Positions 26,337-33,688 of a stretch of DNA of 64,000 nt are shown here, piece after piece; the stretch's first letter is position 1; each line of letters begins with the position of its first letter. The notes below the pieces were generated by a model. It saw only the letters and a program-made list of their open reading frames with translations, was not told where the DNA came from and made no database searches. Origin of the DNA: a virus; the IMG/VR virus record IMGVR_UViG_3300044568_003751, positions 25,312-89,311 of that record; one strand, 5' to 3'. The translations under genes were made by a program, and so were the position numbers.

Positions 26337-26960
26337 TTACTTATTATCCACATGGTGCTCGGTTTTGAAATTGCCGGATTGAAACCCAACTACGCCACCT
26401 TCTGCTTCGATGCGTTTGATCACGTCTTCAAACAAGATGGGAGCGAAGTCAGTTTGCTCCACACAAACACAATGGTACCGCGGATCAATCTCCTTGCCGT
26501 ACAATACAGTTCCGGTCTTGGCATCTATGCCACGTGCCTTCTTAACACGACTGGCATGCAAGTGTCCGTGAATGTTCACACCAAAGCGACCCAACGAAGC
26601 CTCATGCACAGGAATGTGACTCAAGATCATTCCGTTCATCACATGGTACGCCCGCAACTCACGAAAGTACTCGCGGTATTCGTCATCGCGGAAGATATCA
26701 TGGTTGCCACGGATCAACACTTTGTCCCCGTTCAAGCGACTCAATGTCTTTAATGCCCGGCGGTTGATCACAACGTCACCCAAGTGGTACACCTTGTCAT
26801 TAGATCTGACTGTGTCGTTCCAGCGTCGGATCATTTCCTCGTCCATCTCATCGGGGTCAGTCCACGGACGCAATTTTACTGTGTCATCATCGGGATGTGT
26901 AAAGTGACACACACCAGCATGTCCAAAGTGCGTGTCACTGACTAAAAATACTGCTGGCAT
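26337..26960 (-). CDS. Metallophosphoesterase (calcineurin-like)
   Basis: 207 aa from ATG 26960 (AAAGGAG upstream). All motifs of the family are present: SDTHFGH (7-13), GDVV near 63, RGNHD near 86-90 and HGHLH near 138-142. It hydrolyses phosphomonoesters, phosphodiesters or cyclic nucleotides with two metal ions. The substrate may be a signalling nucleotide or RNA ends. Own promoter and terminator. Confidence 0.92.
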   Translation of the reverse strand: MPAVFLVSDTHFGHAGVCHFTHPDDDTVKLRPWTDPDEMDEEMIRRWNDTVRSNDKVYHLGDVVINRRALKTLSRLNGDKVLIRGNHDIFRDDEYREYFRELRAYHVMNGMILSHIPVHEASLGRFGVNIHGHLHASRVKKARGIDAKTGTVLYGKEIDPRYHCVCVEQTDFAPILFEDVIKRIEAEGGVVGFQSGNFKTEHHVDNK

Positions 26961-26985
26961 CTTGTGCTCCTTTCTTGTACTTGTA

Positions 26986-27014
26986 ATTATAGCATTTGGA
27001 CAATATCTGGTCAA
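26986..27014 (-). promoter_or_regulatory. Sigma70-type promoter
   Basis: TTGACC, 17 nt, TATAAT, TGC extended -10; drives the metallophosphoesterase. Confidence 0.8.
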
Positions 27015-27020
27015 GTAGTA

Positions 27021-27497
27021 CTAAGGTATTACTTCTTGCCAGGTGTGATCACCCATGTATTTGACCTGCATTATGTACTGGTAATCTTCAGGCACGCCAG
27101 TGTTCCAGTCTGTGGGTCCAGTAAGCACCAACAGATTTTTCTCATGCCGCTTGTGCCACACCAACCAATAGCAATTGCCCATTACAATTTGAAAATGGTA
27201 TTCTGCGGCATATACAGCATCAGTAACATCAAGTCTGCGACGAATGTCTTGTGCTTGTTTTTCTAGCACTGTGACCAGTTCCATGATACGATCATACTCC
27301 TGCTGGGCATACATCCTGGCATGGTTGATCATGAGATCCTTCTGTCGTTCAACAGGCACTAGATCAAATTGAGGACCTAGGGTGCTTGTGGCGTAAGGCG
27401 TTACATTTCTGTTGAAAAAATGTACCAGTGTGTTGCCAGTATTGACATCAAAACTTTCGCGTCCCTTGGCCGAGTTAGGTGGATCAGTATCCGCCAT
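27021..27497 (-). CDS. DUF2452-like conserved protein
   Basis: 158 aa from ATG 27497. A central helical segment (RIMELVTVLEKQAQDIRRRL) is followed by a C-terminal block (GNCYWLVW...LTGPTDW...VKYMGDHTW) resembling DUF2452 proteins. Function unknown. Overlaps the omega-like gene by 14 bp, so the two are co-expressed. Confidence 0.65.
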   Translation of the reverse strand: MADTDPPNSAKGRESFDVNTGNTLVHFFNRNVTPYATSTLGPQFDLVPVERQKDLMINHARMYAQQEYDRIMELVTVLEKQAQDIRRRLDVTDAVYAAEYHFQIVMGNCYWLVWHKRHEKNLLVLTGPTDWNTGVPEDYQYIMQVKYMGDHTWQEVIP

Positions 27498-27774
27498 TGT
27501 CCCGGTAGCGTCGACGTGGCTCAATGTCCAATTGCTTGGTCAAATACTCTCGACCAACAAGACCAAGTTCAATCTCTTTGAGAGCAGTGACCACAGCACT
27601 GTGCTTGGGCCCTGACACACGAACTAGATCGCCTCGGCCCAGTTCTCTGGCACGGCGAGCACCGATAAGCACTAGGTCATATCGATTCTCTACTGCGGCA
27701 ACTGCGGCCTCATTACTAAGCCCCAGGGTTGATTCATATACCAGTTCATCTTGTCTAGTTTGTACGTTATTCAT
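27484..27774 (-). CDS. RNA polymerase omega subunit-like protein
   Basis: 96 aa. NRYDLVLIGARRARELGRGD near 30-49, then ALKEIELGLVG near 64-74, reproduce the omega core (NRFxLV..ARRAR...ALREI). Bacterial omega binds the beta' subunit. A phage version could replace or compete with the host subunit and change promoter choice. It lies downstream of a promoter with an operator-like palindrome (28089-28116). Confidence 0.82.
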   Translation of the reverse strand: MNNVQTRQDELVYESTLGLSNEAAVAAVENRYDLVLIGARRARELGRGDLVRVSGPKHSAVVTALKEIELGLVGREYLTKQLDIEPRRRYRDNGGY

Positions 27775-28069
27775 CTTGGTCCTTTGGTAATCCGTTTGAG
27801 TGTCGATCTGAAGTTTTTTCTAAGTCTTGAAACAGTCGTTTTTCTTGCTGAGTCAATCTATCCTTGTGTGTCTTGCGTGGATTACCGCACAAGAAACAAC
27901 CGGGATTTCCACAATCCATGGCATGGTGTTTGGCCAATCGATGTGTTTGTTTGATGTTACGTTGGTTATATGTTGCATGGCTTTTGGCAATGTTTACTTG
28001 CCTGGCTATGGCCACGTCTGTTTTGTGACGTCGTTTTGAGTTTATATATCGGGCTAGATCGTTGCTCAT
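27767..28069 (-). CDS. Basic zinc-finger-like protein, 100 aa
   Basis: Start at ATG 28069. Strongly basic N-terminal half; CGNPGCFLCGNPRK near 53-66 gives three Cys spaced like a zinc knuckle. I recall similar proteins in T4-like phages. First gene after the palindrome-controlled promoter and before the omega-like gene. Confidence 0.68.
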   Translation of the reverse strand: MSNDLARYINSKRRHKTDVAIARQVNIAKSHATYNQRNIKQTHRLAKHHAMDCGNPGCFLCGNPRKTHKDRLTQQEKRLFQDLEKTSDRHSNGLPKDQDE

Positions 28070-28088
28070 AATCACCTGTGTAAAACAA

Positions 28089-28116
28089 TGTAGAACTATT
28101 TTAACATAGTTCTACA
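28089..28116. promoter_or_regulatory. Operator-like palindrome over -10 box
   Basis: Perfect 11-bp inverted repeat TGTAGAACTAT/ATAGTTCTACA with a 6-nt centre, covering the -10 hexamer and most of the spacer. No T run, so a repressor or activator site is more likely than a terminator. Confidence 0.6.
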
Positions 28117-28126
28117 TTGTTGTCAA
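28098..28126 (-). promoter_or_regulatory. Sigma70-type promoter with embedded palindrome
   Basis: TTGACA, 17 nt, TAAAAT; drives the zinc-finger, omega-like and DUF2452-like genes. Its -35 box overlaps the rubredoxin stop region. Confidence 0.72.
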
Positions 28127-28127
28127 G

Positions 28128-28256
28128 TCATAATGGTTGATATTCTTCTTTACCGCAACCACACTCTGGACAGTTATAGTATTTTGGCAAATCTTCAAAC
28201 TTGCCATCTGTCTCTTCATTGTGGACATGGCCACATACAGTGCATACGTATTCCAT
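28128..28256 (-). CDS. Rubredoxin-like protein, 42 aa
   Basis: Two CxxC pairs, CTVC (5-8) and CPEC (30-33), with YVCTVCGHV and CGCGKEEY as in rubredoxins; would bind one Fe (or Zn). Shorter than normal rubredoxin (about 54 aa) and similar to the C-terminal rubredoxin part of rubrerythrin. It directly follows the rubrerythrin gene, so the two may function as a split rubrerythrin. Confidence 0.82.
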   Translation of the reverse strand: MEYVCTVCGHVHNEETDGKFEDLPKYYNCPECGCGKEEYQPL

Positions 28257-28265
28257 AGCAGTTCC

Positions 28266-28703
28266 TTACTGGGCGGCCTTGTGAGCTTCTAACGCTTTGG
28301 TAAAGCGGTTGGCATGTGAACGTTCGGCTTTGGCCAGGGTTTCAAACCAGTCAGCAATCTCATCCAGGCCTTCGTCACGAGCAGTTTTTGCCATGCCCGG
28401 ATACATGTCAGTGTACTCGTGTGTTTCTCCGTGTATGGCTGATTCCAGTGCTTCGGCAGTGGTCTTCGCTGCCATGCCTGTGGCAGGATCTCCTGAACCA
28501 CCATCGATCAGGTATTCCATGTGACCATGTGCGTGACCTGTTTCGCCTTCGGCTGTGCTACGGAACAGTGCAGAGATATCATTGTCTCCGGCCACATCGG
28601 CCATGTTTGCAAAATACAAATAACGACGATTGGCCTGGCTTTCTCCGGCAAATGCCGCTTTTAAGTTTTGTTCGGTAAGTGTACCTTTTACAGATTGTGT
28701 CAT
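28266..28703 (-). CDS. Rubrerythrin (diiron domain only)
   Basis: 145 aa. Ferritin-like four-helix bundle with [15 protein letters not shown] near 18-32, [10 protein letters not shown] near 53-62 and [13 protein letters not shown] near 93-105 supplying diiron ligands. It reduces hydrogen peroxide. The usual C-terminal rubredoxin domain is missing but is encoded next door. GGAGG ribosome site and own promoter. Confidence 0.92.
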   Translation of the reverse strand: MTQSVKGTLTEQNLKAAFAGESQANRRYLYFANMADVAGDNDISALFRSTAEGETGHAHGHMEYLIDGGSGDPATGMAAKTTAEALESAIHGETHEYTDMYPGMAKTARDEGLDEIADWFETLAKAERSHANRFTKALEAHKAAQ

Positions 28704-28726
28704 ATTTCCTCCTTGTTGACAACACT

Positions 28727-28756
28727 ATTATATAGTATAGCAGTTGCCTAAGTCAA
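28727..28756 (-). promoter_or_regulatory. Sigma70-type promoter
   Basis: TTGACT, 18 nt, TATAAT; drives the rubrerythrin-rubredoxin pair. Lies inside the 3' end of the 160-aa gene. Confidence 0.68.
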
Positions 28757-29230
28757 GGCATTTTGCCATTGTATTTTGTAATGAGGGTAATAGTAAGTAT
28801 TGTCACTTTCATTGGCCAGGAGCCAAGGATAGATCGGGGTAGTAAACTTTAGGCTTTGGTAACCCAGTTGACCCATGTACTCAGATGGCACAGCAGGCTC
28901 ACCGTTTTGTTTACTAGTGCCTGAATTACTCATGGTCGATCGCATACATAAACCTTCAATACTGATACTGCGTATGTGTAACATTGCACCTATCGGCCGG
29001 CCACTAATTTCTATGCGTAGCTCATGTTCAATTGTTTGGTTGCTATCAGGAATATTGTATTTGAATCTGGTGATCTCGGTTGATAATTGCTTTGTGGTCA
29101 CAATCTCGTCATCGATCAAAATGGATACAAACATTGCAGGATCTTCTGCTGTACCAGAAAATTCTATCTCTAATAATGCTGTTTTTACATAAGAAATCTT
29201 ACCATCAGTGATAATTGAATAGATACTCAA
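28748..29230 (-). CDS. Beta-rich protein, possibly carbohydrate-binding
   Basis: 160 aa if the TTG at 29230 is used (GGAG 6 nt upstream); the frame is open further into the PP-loop gene. The pattern LLEIEFSGTAEDPAMFVSIL, then FKYNIPDSNQ and HELRIEISGR, is typical of jelly-roll carbohydrate-binding modules. The start is uncertain and the function is an inference. Confidence 0.6.
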   Translation of the reverse strand: MSIYSIITDGKISYVKTALLEIEFSGTAEDPAMFVSILIDDEIVTTKQLSTEITRFKYNIPDSNQTIEHELRIEISGRPIGAMLHIRSISIEGLCMRSTMSNSGTSKQNGEPAVPSEYMGQLGYQSLKFTTPIYPWLLANESDNTYYYPHYKIQWQNALT

Positions 29231-30323
29231 GACTGTCTCCGTAGGTATTTTGAAATTCACATTTGCTGAACAACGGCAAATTAGGGGTACGTATGCCAGT
29301 GCCATCTTCAAGATATGCAATCCATTGCTGTGCCAGTAGTTCTGTTTTCTTTTTTGTATACCATATGAACTGCATACTACCTACTTTACGAGCAATTTTG
29401 AGATATTGCTCATTAGCGTAGAAACAGTTTATGTATTGCTTCATAAATTGTTTATACGATGCATAATTGTCATGGTCGATTACTTGATTTATATTGTGCC
29501 ACATGTAGTTTTCAAACCCTGCAAAGTCAAAGAACGCACTGGTTTTTGCGGTTTGTGTGAATGCACTGTCTTTGGGAGAAAAGATTTGATTTTTAGTTGC
29601 AGCATAAAACCACCAACGTGCCTCTAACACCGTTTCAATAGGTCGTTGAGCTAATGCAAAATATTCTGTGCAAAATTCTTGCAGTGACGGATCTGTTATT
29701 ATAATCTGCCAGGGCTTGTGTAGAACTTGGTAACCTAGATTATCAAAGAAACTTTCGTCAAGACTGGCTGTGAACTCGTCGCCACCGTGGCCGTTAATCA
29801 TAATACCATCAAAAACTGTTTCTAAATACACATCACCGCTGATGTCTAGCATTTCTAATGTGGGATAATTTTTTTGTAGATATTCAAAGAATTCGCGATT
29901 TTCGTATACACTGAATGGGGAGTATAACACACGCAATTGATCTAGGTGTGTGGCATGTTTTAAGAATCCTGCTACCAAACAGGTTGAGTCAATGCCGCCA
30001 CTCCAGCACAGGTTAAGTTTTTCTCCTGTGCCGATGTAGTTGTCGACTCTTTGTGCCATGACTTCATCAAAGGTTTGTTTTGCTACAGGGGCTTGCCAAG
30101 GCCGCTGTACTGCAAACGCAAAAGGTCCAGGAACAGTTTGTGTTCTATCTACAGGCATACCGGCTGGATTGCTTGAAAATATAGAGTTTAACTCAATCAG
30201 ATTATTGTAACGATCAAAACCTTCAACCTTGGCAAGACTGCCTATCAACTGATACGGTTTGTTTTGCCAGTCTAGTATTCTATAAAAAAAACTAGGATTA
30301 ATTGTTGATAACAATGGTTTCAT
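29205..30323 (-). CDS. PP-loop ATPase, asparagine synthetase-like
   Basis: 372 aa. SGGIDSTCLVAG near 108-119 is the pyrophosphate-binding loop and MINGHGGDEF near 175-184 is typical of the synthetase domain of AsnB-like enzymes. The N-terminal 100 residues are not a glutaminase with Cys2, so ammonia or another amine would be the nucleophile. Start overlaps the stop of the 90-aa gene (ATGA). Confidence 0.8.
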   Translation of the reverse strand: MKPLLSTINPSFFYRILDWQNKPYQLIGSLAKVEGFDRYNNLIELNSIFSSNPAGMPVDRTQTVPGPFAFAVQRPWQAPVAKQTFDEVMAQRVDNYIGTGEKLNLCWSGGIDSTCLVAGFLKHATHLDQLRVLYSPFSVYENREFFEYLQKNYPTLEMLDISGDVYLETVFDGIMINGHGGDEFTASLDESFFDNLGYQVLHKPWQIIITDPSLQEFCTEYFALAQRPIETVLEARWWFYAATKNQIFSPKDSAFTQTAKTSAFFDFAGFENYMWHNINQVIDHDNYASYKQFMKQYINCFYANEQYLKIARKVGSMQFIWYTKKKTELLAQQWIAYLEDGTGIRTPNLPLFSKCEFQNTYGDSLEYLFNYH

Positions 30324-30592
30324 GCGCTTCGATTAATTATTATATATATATAGAGATCTATTTGAAAATCGTCAAGGTCACCGGCATCATCTGTTTGAAA
30401 ATTCTGTATCTTGACCAGCAATTGGTTCTCATACAAATTTAGATGTTTCAGCATCCTAATCCTACGTTTAACTATAGTGGGATCTGTAGCGTTTACCAGC
30501 AACTCATCGAGTAACTGTGTTCTAGCTTGATTTGTTTTCGTAATTAATTTTTTTATTATTTTTATTTTGTAATAGTTTATATTGCTGCTCAT
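30320..30592 (-). CDS. Small protein, 90 aa
   Basis: Start taken at ATG 30592 (MSSNINYYKIKIIKKLITKT); the frame remains open upstream but there it crosses tRNA genes. AT-rich, helical and basic at the N-terminus, acidic later. No function recognised. Confidence 0.55.
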   Translation of the reverse strand: MSSNINYYKIKIIKKLITKTNQARTQLLDELLVNATDPTIVKRRIRMLKHLNLYENQLLVKIQNFQTDDAGDLDDFQIDLYIYIIINRSA

Positions 30593-30616
30593 GATATATT
30601 TACTTGAAAACTTATC

Positions 30617-30695
30617 AGGTGGCCAGGTCCTGTAAGGAATTACCTCCACATTTCCGGGTTCGAAGCCCGGGATTCTATCCATTGAACTAAAGGCC
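30617..30695 (-). tRNA. Degenerate tRNA-Arg(UCG)-like sequence
   Basis: Clear D-arm (AGTTCAATGGATAGAAT) and a perfect anticodon arm CCGGG-CTTCGAA-CCCGG (anticodon TCG). The 3' third lacks a normal T-loop and only GGCC/GGCC of the acceptor pairs. Either a decayed gene or a very unusual tRNA. Confidence 0.4.
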
Positions 30696-30700
30696 GAATA

Positions 30701-30774
30701 TGGTGCTCCCACCGGGTAACGATCCTGGGTTTCTACATTACCAATGTAGTGTAATGCCTTTATACTATAGGAGC
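30701..30774 (-). tRNA. tRNA-Thr(GGU)
   Basis: Acceptor GCTCCTA pairs with TGGGAGC, CCA encoded; anticodon loop TTGGTAA on a CTACA/TGTAG stem. The T-loop is ATCGTTA instead of TTCRANY. Confidence 0.85.
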
Positions 30775-30777
30775 AAC

Positions 30778-30815
30778 TGGAGCGGAATACCAGAATCGAA
30801 CTGGTCACCTAAATC
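30778..30815 (-). pseudogene. tRNA-Gly 3' remnant
   Basis: ACCAG-TTCGATT-CTGGT T-arm, then ATTCCGC-T-CCA, closely like the 3' half of tRNA-Gly(GCC) at 32154. No matching GCGGAAT 5' half exists upstream, so only a 3' piece remains, beside the TauD-like gene. Confidence 0.65.
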
Positions 30816-30854
30816 AAGTAATTTTGTTATGAATTTTTTCCAACAGGAATAGTA

Positions 30855-31706
30855 TTATGTAACTCTTGAAGTGCTTACAAGACAAGTTCGATGCATAACA
30901 CGTGGACAATCATCTGGCGTGCCAGCGGCCAGATGCATCAATGCACGATTATCCCAAAACACAATATCAAACGGTTTCCATTTGTGTCGGTAAACATATC
31001 TGGGGTTGGTAGTGTGCTCAAATAAAAATTGCAGGAGTTCCTGGCCTTCTTTTTCGGGCAACCCGTCGATTCTAGAAGTAAAATGTGGGTTTACCCATAA
31101 AGTTTTGAATCCACCTACTGGATGTTGTTGTACAATAGATTGCAATCTAGGAGGATTCAACTCCCGTTGTTCATCAGAAAGACTTTGTCGCCAAGGATTC
31201 CGAGATTGCAATTCGTCATATTTAAGATAGTACACATGCTCGGCTTGTAGGCATTGCAATTGTTGTTTCATGTCTGCACTGAGATCATCATATGCGGCTT
31301 GTTGATCAGCAAACAGGGTATCACCACCTTGAGAAGGCAATAACTGTGCATGTAAAAATGTTCCATAGCCAGGATACTCTTTCCAACTGCTGTCTGCATG
31401 CCAGTAGAGACCGGCATCACGCATACCCAGTGGCCGGCCATCTTTGACAATATTGGATAATACCAACACTTCGGGTTGACTTGGCAAAGGGAAATCAAGC
31501 ACTGGATGATTGTTAGATGCTAATGTTCCAAAGTTTTTGCAAAAAAAGACAAGTTTATCAGGGGTAATTTGTTGATCCCGGAATATCAACAGATGTTCCT
31601 TGAGATGCGTTGATTTTAAATCAGCAATTGCTTGACTACTTAGCCGCTGAGAACAATCAAGATCTGTAACTTCTGCGCCAAATGTTGCTAGTGCCGTAAT
31701 TTTCAT
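30855..31706 (-). CDS. TauD/TfdA-family 2-oxoglutarate dioxygenase
   Basis: 283 aa. The Fe(II) ligands are the His-Asp of WHADSSW near residue 103 and a distal His in RVMHRTCL near 272; Thr in GGDTLFADQ near 127 and an Arg near the C-terminus bind 2-oxoglutarate. The family hydroxylates small acids such as taurine or modified amino acids. The gene sits alone between tRNA pieces and has no strong promoter that I can see. Confidence 0.9.
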   Translation of the reverse strand: MKITALATFGAEVTDLDCSQRLSSQAIADLKSTHLKEHLLIFRDQQITPDKLVFFCKNFGTLASNNHPVLDFPLPSQPEVLVLSNIVKDGRPLGMRDAGLYWHADSSWKEYPGYGTFLHAQLLPSQGGDTLFADQQAAYDDLSADMKQQLQCLQAEHVYYLKYDELQSRNPWRQSLSDEQRELNPPRLQSIVQQHPVGGFKTLWVNPHFTSRIDGLPEKEGQELLQFLFEHTTNPRYVYRHKWKPFDIVFWDNRALMHLAAGTPDDCPRVMHRTCLVSTSRVT

Positions 31707-31745
31707 GGTGCAATTACTTAGTTGACACCAAAGTTAGTCAGATAA

Positions 31746-32069
31746 TTATTCAGGATTAACTTGGGCACTAATAATCATTGGAGGATATTCGAGTCCTTGA
31801 CCTAAATTTTCTGATAGAACAACATCAACCCAGGCTTGTGCAGTGGCAAGATCGGGCCAAGTACGACTGATATGTCTTGGTGTGCCTTCAGTCACACTTT
31901 CAACTACAGATTCATTTACAAGGTTATCACTTGAACATCCGTGCGTTTTTGTAAATCTTTCTAAAATTGATTCGAAATTCATTTTGTAAGCAGACATTGC
32001 TGTTACAAATTCGCTTTCAGATAAGCGATGATGGGCAAATCCCCCGAAAACTACAGTAGTTGTAGGCAT
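31746..32069 (-). CDS. Hypothetical protein, 107 aa
   Basis: Start at ATG 32069 with GGAG 6 nt upstream. MPTTTVVFGGFAHHRLSESE opens the frame; RTWPDLATAQAWVDVVL near 70-86 looks like an antibiotic-monooxygenase/dabb-type beta-alpha fold. Function unknown. Confidence 0.6.
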   Translation of the reverse strand: MPTTTVVFGGFAHHRLSESEFVTAMSAYKMNFESILERFTKTHGCSSDNLVNESVVESVTEGTPRHISRTWPDLATAQAWVDVVLSENLGQGLEYPPMIISAQVNPE

Positions 32070-32153
32070 ATAAATCTCCAATTCACGTCGAGTATTTATG
32101 CTGGACTTGTCAATAATATTCAAGAGTTATTGTAGTATAAAATTACAAATATT

Positions 32154-32227
32154 TGGAGCGGGATACGAGAATCGAACTCGTCACTAAACCTTGGCAAGAT
32201 TTCGAGATACCACTTCACCAATCCCGC
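32154..32227 (-). tRNA. tRNA-Gly(GCC)
   Basis: Acceptor GCGGGAT/ATCCCGC, T73, CCA encoded; anticodon loop TTGCCAA; T-loop TTCGATT. Confidence 0.93.
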
Positions 32228-32233
32228 ATTTGA

Positions 32234-32289
32234 GAAAAACCCTGTCGTGTGAGCCAACTTCCGGGAGTGGGCAACTCACAGAGGACAGG
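32234..32289 (-). terminator. Long-stem terminator
   Basis: On the minus strand CCCTGTC and TGTGAG pair with CTCACA and GACAGGG across an inner hairpin, followed by TTTTT. Ends the YkuK-like gene. Confidence 0.72.
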
Positions 32290-32308
32290 GCCGTGTTGTT
32301 ATTACTTG

Positions 32309-32782
32309 TTAGGCTGCACGTAGATCTTTGAATCTATCTGCCGCATATGAAGCCGCAAACGCATCGGGTTTGACAAAAGGTATAACATTACACACACCTT
32401 TGATGTAGCCTATGGCCTGTGATATTACACAACTTGATCCGTGTATTTCGTCTGGGTTGATGTCCAAGTGAACTTCAACTTCACGTCCTTCTAGTACTTC
32501 GGCCAGTTTCAAGTACAATTCGCTCACTTTGTACACTTCGGTCATCAACCTTAAACTGGGACGACTGGCTCGTTGATCCCAGTCGCGTTCACGTTGCACT
32601 TCACCAAACAGTTTGCAACCGTTGTTGCCATTGATGTGTACCACAATGGCCAACACATAGTCAGCATGCCAGGCACCGTTGATTTTTACACGCTCTGAAT
32701 CGCAACCAAGATAGATTCGAGTTTCGGGTGTTTGCGCCCGTATAAACTGTGCCACTTGGTCAATGTCTAGTTTTTTCATCAT
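32309..32782 (-). CDS. RNase H-like fold protein (YkuK/DUF458-like)
   Basis: 157 aa; starts MMKKLDIDQV, the first or second Met being equally possible. IYLGCDSERV near 22-31, then YVLAIVVHI, and VHLDINPDEIHGSS near 105-118 place acidic residues as in the DUF458/YkuK RNase H-like family. Role unknown, perhaps nucleic acid handling. Sits at the end of the tRNA array. Confidence 0.72.
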   Translation of the reverse strand: MMKKLDIDQVAQFIRAQTPETRIYLGCDSERVKINGAWHADYVLAIVVHINGNNGCKLFGEVQRERDWDQRASRPSLRLMTEVYKVSELYLKLAEVLEGREVEVHLDINPDEIHGSSCVISQAIGYIKGVCNVIPFVKPDAFAASYAADRFKDLRAA

Positions 32783-32823
32783 CGTCTTTCTATTTAACTC
32801 AAAAACTGTTACAGTTTTATTAA

Positions 32824-32904
32824 TGGTACCCCGGGTGGGAGTTGAACCCACATTTGAATTTCTCCTTTTGAGAGAGATGACTTTGCCAATTTGTCTACCG
32901 GGGC
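32824..32904 (-). tRNA. tRNA-Leu(CAA)
   Basis: Acceptor GCCCCGG/CCGGGGT (G1-U72), anticodon loop CTCAAAA, T-arm GTGGG-TTCAACT-CCCAC, CCA encoded. The variable arm (about 9 nt) is short for tRNA-Leu. Confidence 0.88.
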
Positions 32905-32907
32905 AAT

Positions 32908-32990
32908 TGGTACGAGTAGCCGGACTTGAACCGGCAAGCCTAAGCGGAAGATTTTAAATCTTCTGAGTTTACCAATTTCTCCATACTCGC
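32908..32990 (-). tRNA. tRNA-Leu(UAA)
   Basis: Acceptor GCGAGTA/TACTCGT, anticodon loop TTTAAAA on GAAGA/TCTTC, long variable arm, CCA encoded. Confidence 0.92.
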
Positions 32991-32994
32991 TGAA

Positions 32995-33071
32995 TGGTGC
33001 CCCAAGAGAGACTCGAACTCTCAAAATTTGGCTTCTAAGACCAACACGTATACCAATTCCGTCATCGGGGC
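32995..33071 (-). tRNA. tRNA-Leu(UAG)
   Basis: Acceptor GCCCCGA/TTGGGGC, anticodon loop CTTAGAA on TTGGT/GCCAA, CCA encoded. Confidence 0.9.
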
Positions 33072-33236
33072 AAATAAATATCATTATGATTACAATTGAA
33101 CATGCTATGCAAACGTTATTCCAAATATCTGGTACACAGCCGTATGTGCCAGAAACTCATGCTACCACCACTAGACAATTCACTGTGAATGCCATGCTAG
33201 AGCCGCTGAATCTAAAGTTCAAACTAGATCCCTTGT

Positions 33237-33312
33237 TGGTGCCTCCTCCAGGTTCCGACCCTGGTTCCCCGGATTTTCAATCCGGTGCTATGACCACATC
33301 AGCTAAAGAGGC
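33237..33312 (-). tRNA. tRNA-Phe(GAA)
   Basis: Acceptor GCCTCTT/AGGAGGC, anticodon loop TTGAAAA on CCGGA/TCCGG, T-loop GTCGGAA (T54 replaced by G), CCA encoded. The 165-nt gap before it (33072-33236) shows no supported gene. Confidence 0.9.
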
Positions 33313-33317
33313 GTAAT

Positions 33318-33391
33318 TGGTACCTCGTGACAGAATCGAACTGCCGTAACCGCCGTGTAAAGACGGAGTTCTACCATTAAACTAACGAGGC
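33318..33391 (-). tRNA. tRNA-Val(UAC)
   Basis: Acceptor GCCTCGT/ACGAGGT, anticodon loop TTTACAC on CCGTC/GGCGG, T-loop TTCGATT, CCA encoded. Confidence 0.9.
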
Positions 33392-33396
33392 GTATT

Positions 33397-33488
33397 TGGC
33401 GGAAGACGGAGGAGTCGAACCCCATCCGATTTCTCGGAACCTGGTTTTCAAGGCCAGTCGCGGCACCAACCCCGCTGCATCATCTTCC
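33397..33488 (-). tRNA. tRNA-Ser(UGA)
   Basis: Acceptor GGAAGAT/GTCTTCC, G73, anticodon loop CTTGAAA on CTGGC/ACCAG, long variable arm, CCA encoded. Confidence 0.93.
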
Positions 33489-33497
33489 TTATTGAAT

Positions 33498-33548
33498 TAA
33501 AAAAAGTACTACCCGATGTTTAAGGGTATAGAACATCCTTTCGGGTAG
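33498..33548 (-). terminator. Terminator of the 33.5-kb non-coding RNA
   Basis: CTACCCG...ATGTT/AACAT...CGGGTAG extended stem, then TACTTTTTTT on the minus strand, just before tRNA-Ser(UGA). Confidence 0.75.
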
Positions 33549-33675
33549 CCCTTGTCCCTCCAGCAACATAAAACGACTGTGACTAGCAGTCTACCGCGGC
33601 TTTCGCCCGTTCAGCGGCGCTGGATCTAATAAGGTCCCTGGTAGTTGGGCCCATAGTCAATGAGTTTTTAACACA
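33498..33675 (-). ncRNA. Candidate structured RNA between tRNA-Cys and tRNA-Ser
   Basis: About 180 nt without a gene. On the minus strand CCAGC/GCTGG closes a region containing GGC-GAAA-GCC (GNRA tetraloop) and GACTG-CTAGTCA-CAGTC, and the segment ends in the terminator above. Several nested helices and no reading frame point to a stable RNA. Class not recognised. Confidence 0.5.
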
Positions 33676-33688
33676 CTTTTTCTAAACT

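Noticed and set aside
30593-30808. Upstream extension of the 90-aa gene to 162 aa
   Set aside because: The added part runs through the tRNA-Thr(GGU) and the tRNA-Arg-like sequence.
33086-33316. Plus-strand 76-codon frame between tRNA-Leu and tRNA-Phe
   Set aside because: Its 3' part is the antisense of tRNA-Phe(GAA), it lies against the direction of all neighbours, and it has no clear ribosome site.
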